Source of the DNA: Arthrobacter celericrescens
GTDB lineage: Bacteria; Actinomycetota; Actinomycetes; Actinomycetales; Micrococcaceae
Length of the DNA: 64,000 nt
Direction of reading: 5' to 3'
NCBI RefSeq assembly: GCF_003614925.1
Contig: NZ_QYLP01000022.1
Span: 1-64,000 of the forward strand
The translations under genes and the position numbers were made by a program. The notes under the pieces are model-generated. The model did no database searches. It was not told where the DNA came from and worked only from the letters and a program-made list of their open reading frames with translations. Every line of letters begins with the position of its first letter. Position 1 is the first letter of the stretch. Below are positions 59,047 through 64,000 of this stretch, one piece after another.

Positions 59047-60384
59047 GTGGAATTGCAACGTCGAACGTTGGGACGGCGGCGCTTCGTGGCGCTCGCCGGG
59101 CTGGGCACGGTGGCGGCTCTTTCGGCCAGCGGGTGCACATCCTCTGACCCCACGGCCCCGCAGGCCGTCCCGAGCAACGCGTCCCTGCTCGATGCCTTCC
59201 TCGCACGCCGCGGCGGGCCGATCGGTACCAACGGGCAGACGGCCATCGCGTTCCGCTGCGACCACCACCTGAACAAGTTCGTCAGCAACGTGCTGCCCCT
59301 CCACCGGAAGTACTCGATCCCGGTGACGGTCGCCACCCTGTCCCGGATGGCCGCCGTCGAACGCGGACCGAACGGCAGCGATACGGTGACGTTCGCGCAG
59401 CTCCAGCAGCACGCGCTGGAGAACGGCTTTGAGATCGGAAACCACAGCGCCACCCACCGGGACGCGGACTCCGAGCCGCGCCTGCGCGAGGAGATCGCGG
59501 ACGCCCGCCGCTCCCTGGCACAGTCCCTGCCGAAACTCCCCATCGAACTGTTCATCCCGCCCGGAGTCGGCGGCACGAACTACATGGGGTTCAACGGCGG
59601 CGCCACGCTGTCCGCATTCTCGGAAAGTCCCGCGGGGCGGCTCATCATGGAGCAGCACGCCCTGTCGACCGGAACCATACGCGGCTTCTGGTCCATGACG
59701 GGCGAACCGCTGGCCAACCTGGGCCGCGGCCACATCTCCTTCGAGAGCCTCGACGCGATAAGCCGCGGACGGGGTTACGTGCAGCTCGCCCGCCGCCAAC
59801 GGCAGGGTGCCTGCTTCATGTACCACCCCAGCGGCCTCAACGCGGCCGAGCTTGTTGCCCTCGAAGGGTTCTTCGAATGGTGCGCATCGGAACGGGACGC
59901 CGGGCGACTCGAGATCCTCACGGTGGGTGGCCTGTTGACCGCACGGATCGACAGCGCAGTCCGGCACGACCTGCTGGCGGCTCCCGGAGTCGGCGGACCC
60001 GCCTGGGATGGCTGGAACGTGCCGGCCGAACAGTGGACCCTGCTGCAGGAGGACGGCCGGGACGTCGCGCGCAGCCGCACGCCCACCGCCGTCCTGAGCC
60101 GGGACTGTCCGCTTGGCCGCCACGCCGGTTCGCCGCGGCAATTGCGCGTCTTCCTGCGCACCCTCCGGGGTTGCCGGGTGAGGTTGCAGGTGTTCGACGC
60201 CGGATCGCCGGAGGGCCTGAACGTCACCAAGGATGTGGTGTTGCGAGGATCGCCCGGGTTCGTTCCCGTCGAGCAGTACCTCACGCTCCCGCTGACGGGA
60301 ACCGAGACCCTGCGCGTCAGCATCACTGCAACCACGGGCGGAGGTGACATCGATGTCCGGCAGCCTGAACTCCTCGCAGCATGA
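59047..60384 (+). CDS. Exported polysaccharide deacetylase family lipoprotein
   Basis: This 445-residue protein starts with a signal containing R-R-R-F and a lipobox ending at C30 (LSASGC), so it may be a Tat-exported lipoprotein. The NodB-type domain has D72 (FRCDHH) and H133-S-A-T-H137 (GNHSATHRD), the usual metal ligands. From about residue 330 a beta-rich domain may bind carbohydrate. The fold removes acetyl groups from N-acetyl sugars; the exported polymer is the likely substrate. The GTG at 59047 follows AGGAGATT. It overlaps the next gene by 32 bases. Confidence 0.82.
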   Translation: MELQRRTLGRRRFVALAGLGTVAALSASGCTSSDPTAPQAVPSNASLLDAFLARRGGPIGTNGQTAIAFRCDHHLNKFVSNVLPLHRKYSIPVTVATLSRMAAVERGPNGSDTVTFAQLQQHALENGFEIGNHSATHRDADSEPRLREEIADARRSLAQSLPKLPIELFIPPGVGGTNYMGFNGGATLSAFSESPAGRLIMEQHALSTGTIRGFWSMTGEPLANLGRGHISFESLDAISRGRGYVQLARRQRQGACFMYHPSGLNAAELVALEGFFEWCASERDAGRLEILTVGGLLTARIDSAVRHDLLAAPGVGGPAWDGWNVPAEQWTLLQEDGRDVARSRTPTAVLSRDCPLGRHAGSPRQLRVFLRTLRGCRVRLQVFDAGSPEGLNVTKDVVLRGSPGFVPVEQYLTLPLTGTETLRVSITATTGGGDIDVRQPELLAA

Positions 60385-62578
60385 GCGCGGCCCGGCCGCT
60401 CCCAAGAGGGTGCTCCGCAGGACGGTGCTGTCGCTTGGCATCGCACTGGGTACAGGGACGGCACTCACCCGCTCCACGGACGCACCAGGGCCGGGACGCG
60501 CGGCAGCCGACCCCAATTCCGTCGCGGACCAGCCATCAGCCGACCCCGGGTCAGTCCTTGACGCTCCAGCCCAGCGGCCAGGTCCCTCGATGCCCACGAA
60601 GTCGCTCGAGACAGCGCACGGCAAGGCTGTCGCCCTGACCACGAGGATGGCCAAGTCCTCCGCACCGCTCCGGCGCTACCGGAACGTGTTCATGGGAGAT
60701 CCGGACGTCACCGCAGCGTTCTTCCGGAACGGGCAGGGCGTCCTGAAGGTCGCGGCATCCGCGGCGGGCCTGAGCGGGCAGCTCCAGATCCTCGACGCCG
60801 CCACCGGCGTCAGGGAGAAACAGATCAACCCGTTCCCCGGCAACGGCGGCGGCGTCGGAGCAATCGCGTTTGACGCCTCACGCGCCACCCTGTTCGCCTT
60901 CGGCGCCGAAAACATCGTCCAGCAGGTATCCGCCTCCGGCGCGGTCTCCGTCGGATACAGCACTGCGAAGGGCACAACCAACGCATCCTTCGCCGTCGCA
61001 ACCGACTCGAAGGGGCGTATCTGGAACGGCAACTATCCCTCGGGCAACGCCACGCGCTTCGACCCCGCCCGCGGATCCACCCTCAATACCGGCCGGCTCC
61101 GCGCCGACACGCAGTACGTCCGCTCGCTGGCCATCGATTCCTCGGACACGGTGTACGCAGGGACAGGTGCCAGTAAGCCGTCCATTTTCAGCTGGGACAC
61201 GGACAGCCCCGGCACAGTGCGCGAGATTCCCCTGCCCTGGAGGATTCCCACGGGTTTCGTGCGGCGCATCGAATCCCACGCCGACCTCCTCTTTGTGTAC
61301 GTCGTCGGACCGGACGGCAAGACGATCTTCAGCGTGTACCGCACGTCAACGGGGAAGTGGCTGACACCTCCTTGGAAGTGGCTGCCGTCCGGAATGGTGA
61401 CTGCCTCGTCGGACGACAATTCCGAGGTCTACGCCGTCTGGAGCGGCGCGGGCTCCCACCGGCTGATGCGCATTGACGCCCGGACGCTGGAAGCCGACTT
61501 CGTTGGCCTCGTTCCGGGGCCGCCGGAAGCGATGGAGTTCGAGGCGTCCGGCGGCCGGAACTACCTGAACTTGCTGTGCGGAAGCGGCAAGGGCTTCCGG
61601 GTTGCCGGGATTTCGGTCGACAGCGGCCGCACCGTCCGGGACGTGCCGGCCGAACTCGCGCCGCGCGTCTTCAAGCTGCAAAGCCTCACAGCCCCGGCCG
61701 GCAACAAGGTGTATTTTGGCGGCTACCTCGGCGACGGAATCGGCAGCCTCGACCTCATGACCCGCCGGACCTGGCGCTCCGGCCCCGCGGTAGGCATCCG
61801 CCAGATCGAAGGGATGCTGGCCTACGACGCCAGGACGATCTACCTCGGCTCCTACACGGGAGGGGTCATCTTCCGCTTCAATCCCGTCACAGGGTCGGTC
61901 AAGAAGCTCATCGAACTGCGGGACAAGTACCTGCAATCCCGGCCCATCGCGTGGACCACCGCAGGAGGCCGCGTTGTCGCCGGGACCATCCCGGACTACG
62001 GCCGCAGCGGCGGCGCCCTCGTCCTCATCAATCCCGCCGACGACTCGACCCGCGTGATCGTGGACCCGGTTCCGGGGCAGTCCATCCTGGGACTTGTCGG
62101 TGACGGCGACGTCGTCTACGGCACCACCGGAATCAAGGGCGGCCACGGAGCACCGAACGATGCCACCCCGGCACACGTCTTCGCCTGGAACGTCGCACGG
62201 GGGAGGATGCTGTGGAAGCAGGCGCTCCCGGGGGAAGTGGAGATCAACAGCCCCCTCCTGGTGCGCGGCGGGCTCTACGTGAGCACCAGCAACGGGGTAG
62301 TCCAGCTGGGCAAGGACGACGGCACTCCGCTGGCCACGTATCGGCTCCTTGAGCGTTGGGCCGCGGCGAAATACCGCACGAGCACCATCGAGGCCCTTCC
62401 GGGGAGCAACCGGATTGTGCACCTTTGCGGCGGCACCGTGACCCTGCTGGATCTTGGCCGAAAAACGCGTACTGAGATCCTGCGCGGTACTTACTCGGAT
62501 TTGGCCGTCGGAAAGCAGAACAAACTGCTCCTCGTCGACGACGGCACGGACATCGTCGAGGTCACCGCGGGCGCCTAG
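60353..62578 (+). CDS. Exported beta-propeller protein
   Basis: This protein of about 741 residues has an N-terminal signal with twin arginines (RRTVLSLGIALG), a disordered Pro/Ala/Ser-rich stretch to about residue 100, and a long series of beta-propeller blades. The repeated blade phrases are of the kind LQILDAATGV, LFAFGAENIV, VYAGTGASKPS and IYLGSYTGGVIFRFNP. It resembles quinoprotein-like or YncE-like propellers. No catalytic residues are recognised. The ATG at 60353 follows GGAGG; a GTG at 60344 is an alternative. A paralogue follows directly. A scaffold or sugar-binding role at the surface is possible. Confidence 0.75.
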   Translation: MSGSLNSSQHERGPAAPKRVLRRTVLSLGIALGTGTALTRSTDAPGPGRAAADPNSVADQPSADPGSVLDAPAQRPGPSMPTKSLETAHGKAVALTTRMAKSSAPLRRYRNVFMGDPDVTAAFFRNGQGVLKVAASAAGLSGQLQILDAATGVREKQINPFPGNGGGVGAIAFDASRATLFAFGAENIVQQVSASGAVSVGYSTAKGTTNASFAVATDSKGRIWNGNYPSGNATRFDPARGSTLNTGRLRADTQYVRSLAIDSSDTVYAGTGASKPSIFSWDTDSPGTVREIPLPWRIPTGFVRRIESHADLLFVYVVGPDGKTIFSVYRTSTGKWLTPPWKWLPSGMVTASSDDNSEVYAVWSGAGSHRLMRIDARTLEADFVGLVPGPPEAMEFEASGGRNYLNLLCGSGKGFRVAGISVDSGRTVRDVPAELAPRVFKLQSLTAPAGNKVYFGGYLGDGIGSLDLMTRRTWRSGPAVGIRQIEGMLAYDARTIYLGSYTGGVIFRFNPVTGSVKKLIELRDKYLQSRPIAWTTAGGRVVAGTIPDYGRSGGALVLINPADDSTRVIVDPVPGQSILGLVGDGDVVYGTTGIKGGHGAPNDATPAHVFAWNVARGRMLWKQALPGEVEINSPLLVRGGLYVSTSNGVVQLGKDDGTPLATYRLLERWAAAKYRTSTIEALPGSNRIVHLCGGTVTLLDLGRKTRTEILRGTYSDLAVGKQNKLLLVDDGTDIVEVTAGA

Positions 62579-62945
62579 TCCCCGTCCCGGCGAGGGCTGG
62601 AGCACTTCCCCTGGCCTCCTGGGGTAGCCCTGCCCCAGGAAGCGGGGGCACCCAGCGGAAGCCGTCCGTCCACGCGTCTTCCGGCCGCTACTCAGGACAC
62701 GGCGCAGGACCGAGTAGTCGGCCTCCTCCGGACATTCCGAATTGAGTACTATTCACCCCATTTCCCGCACGAGGGACCGTACAAAGTGGAGTACACACTA
62801 CTCGTGACGGGCCTTCGCCGCGGCGGCTCAAATGGAGCATGGCCGGTCCCCAAGACCGGCTTCTGGTCCCTGGGGGTCTCGGTATGTGCGGTCTCTTCAA
62901 TCCTGCTGTGCCCGTTCCGCGCCACGCGTCGACGGAGCTGCTGCC
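62579..62945. other. Intergenic region between the two beta-propeller genes
   Basis: These 367 bases have no convincing gene. A weak hairpin (62617-62624 with 62633-62640) without a T-run follows the first gene. A second one (62842-62847 with 62855-62860, loop CCCCAAG) lies within the leader of the next. The motif GAGTAC occurs twice between 62743 and 62795. No clear promoter hexamers are seen. Confidence 0.5.
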
Positions 62946-64000
62946 ATGAGCGCCGGGAAGCTGATCCGGCGGAGGTCCGTACTGTCACTCGCCGTGGTGC
63001 TGGGAGCCAGCGCCGGGATCGGGCTACCGCTCGCTGGAACGGTTCCGGCCGCGGCGCAGTCCCTCGCGACCAGCTTCGGGCAACGGGTTCCGCTCACCGC
63101 CGTCGGCACGGAACAGTCCCGCCTGCTGCGCAGGTACCGGAACGTCTTCCTGGGCGTCCCGCAGGTGACCGCCAGGTTTTTCCGCACGGGCGCCGGCGTA
63201 CTCAAGATCGCCGGAGGAAGCCCGGGCCTGGCGGACCAGCTCCAAATCCTCGACGCCGCCTCGGGAGTCCGGGAGGCATCCCTGGTGCCGTTTCCGGGGA
63301 ACGGGGGCGGCGTAGGGAATTCCGCGATCGATGCCGGAACCGGGGACCTGCTGGCCTTCGGCGCGGACAACACGGTCAAACGGGTCACTGCCTCCGGAAC
63401 CATTTCGGACGCCTATGACACGGCGCCCCTCTCTACCTACTCGTCGTTCGCCGTCGCCGTCGACTCCAAAGGCGGAGTCTGGAACGGCAACTATCCCACG
63501 GGAAACACCACACGCTTCGATCCGCTGACCCGCACGACTGAAGAGACCCCGCGTGTCCGCCCCGACACCCAGTACGTCCGGGCGCTAGCGATCGACGGTT
63601 CCGACAACGTCTTTGCCGGAACCGGCTCCCAGAACCCGAGCCTGTTCACCTGGCATGCGGACACACCGGAACGGATCCGGGAGATCCCCCTGCCCGATGC
63701 CAAGGCGTCAGGGTTCGTGGAACGCCTCGATGCCCATGCCGATGTGCTCTTTGCCTATTACGACGGCGCCGACGGAAACCAGAAGTTCAAGGCCTACCGG
63801 ATCTCCACAGGCACGTGGCTCACACTGCCGTGGACCTGGATCCCTTCGGCGCGCACCTCGGCTTCGGCGCCCGGCTCCTTCGAGGCCTACGCCGTTTGGA
63901 ACACCGCGGGGGCCCACAAGCTCATGCAGATCGACACCAGGACCATGGAAGCGACCTACGTGTGCCTTGTCCCGGACACCGCGCGGGCCATGGACGTCGA
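62946..64000 (+). CDS. Exported beta-propeller protein, paralogue of the preceding gene (cut by window end)
   Basis: The open frame runs from ATG 62946 through the window edge (351 codons visible). The signal (RRRSVLSLAVVLGASAG, ending around PAAAQS) is followed directly by the propeller. It lacks the long disordered stretch of the preceding protein. Near-identical blocks in the two include LRRYRNVFLGVPQVTARFF against LRRYRNVFMGDPDVTAAFF, QLQILDAASGVRE against QLQILDAATGVRE, and WNGNYPTGNTTRFDP against WNGNYPSGNATRFDP. GGAG lies about nine bases before the ATG. It is a clear tandem duplicate with its own leader. Confidence 0.85.
   Translation, partial: MSAGKLIRRRSVLSLAVVLGASAGIGLPLAGTVPAAAQSLATSFGQRVPLTAVGTEQSRLLRRYRNVFLGVPQVTARFFRTGAGVLKIAGGSPGLADQLQILDAASGVREASLVPFPGNGGGVGNSAIDAGTGDLLAFGADNTVKRVTASGTISDAYDTAPLSTYSSFAVAVDSKGGVWNGNYPTGNTTRFDPLTRTTEETPRVRPDTQYVRALAIDGSDNVFAGTGSQNPSLFTWHADTPERIREIPLPDAKASGFVERLDAHADVLFAYYDGADGNQKFKAYRISTGTWLTLPWTWIPSARTSASAPGSFEAYAVWNTAGAHKLMQIDTRTMEATYVCLVPDTARAMDV

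Noticed and set aside
57554-59206. A 550-codon minus-strand open frame opposite the third hydrolase gene
   Set aside because: The plus-strand product has a coherent GxSxG fold and operon context; the minus frame has neither.
1-64000. CRISPR arrays, insertion sequences, integrases and prophage genes
   Set aside because: No regular spacer-repeat arrays were seen, and no transposase, integrase or phage structural protein could be recognised in any frame.

Overview
The window is high-GC DNA with GTG/TTG starts, many 4-base stop/start overlaps, an IclR regulator divergent from leuCD, and single gltX, tRNA-Gln and tRNA-Glu genes. This points to an actinobacterium, most likely an Arthrobacter-type member of the Micrococcaceae (inferred from gene content and order; no 16S is present). 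The backbone follows an order I know from other actinobacteria, including Mycobacterium tuberculosis: serA, leuB, FAH-family gene, gltX, Glu/Gln tRNAs, IclR regulator, leuC, leuD, gpsA, ddl, DUF3515. Accessory blocks interrupt it.

Layout. At 0.2-7.4 kb lie serA, an FtsX-type ABC exporter pair and metG. At 7.4-12.7 kb (minus strand) a DesK/NarL-type two-component system is followed by a MacB/LolD-like ABC exporter. At 12.9-20.7 kb are leuB, ilvE, a DUF1304 membrane protein, an MBL-fold hydrolase, a lower-GC RES-domain gene bounded by a perfect 18-bp direct repeat, an FAH-family gene, gltX and a HAD hydrolase. At 20.7-22.8 kb are a heptad-repeat membrane protein behind a TetR-like palindrome, tRNA-Gln(CTG) and tRNA-Glu(CTC). 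At 23.1-32.2 kb is a first glycan block: a 200-aa CgeB-like fragment, a 1472-aa multi-module glycosyltransferase, two alpha/beta-hydrolase proteins (one fused to a DUF6270/SGNH-like domain) and an FkbM methyltransferase. At 32.4-43.1 kb come DUF1697, a GAF histidine kinase, the IclR regulator, leuCD, a stand-alone DUF6270 gene, murA, plsC, gpsA, ddl and DUF3515. From 43.2 kb to the window end is a second, larger surface-polysaccharide locus: an LCP ligase, a secreted Pro/Thr-rich protein, two GT4 enzymes, a Wzm/Wzt-type ABC exporter, a CgeB-GT2 fusion, WecC, a 1503-aa multi-module glycosyltransferase, a third alpha/beta-hydrolase, a lipoprotein polysaccharide deacetylase and two tandem exported beta-propeller proteins, the last cut by the window end.

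How the genes work together (inference). The two glycan blocks use the same kit: CgeB-like and GT4 modules shuffled into giant cytoplasmic glycosyltransferases, plus alpha/beta-hydrolase and SGNH-like proteins that could acylate or deacylate the glycan. The polymer would leave through the Wzm/Wzt-type exporter, be joined to the wall by the LCP protein, and be trimmed outside by the deacetylase. The most striking observation is that the 1472-aa and 1503-aa enzymes carry the same three module types in circularly permuted order (B-A'-C versus A-C-B).
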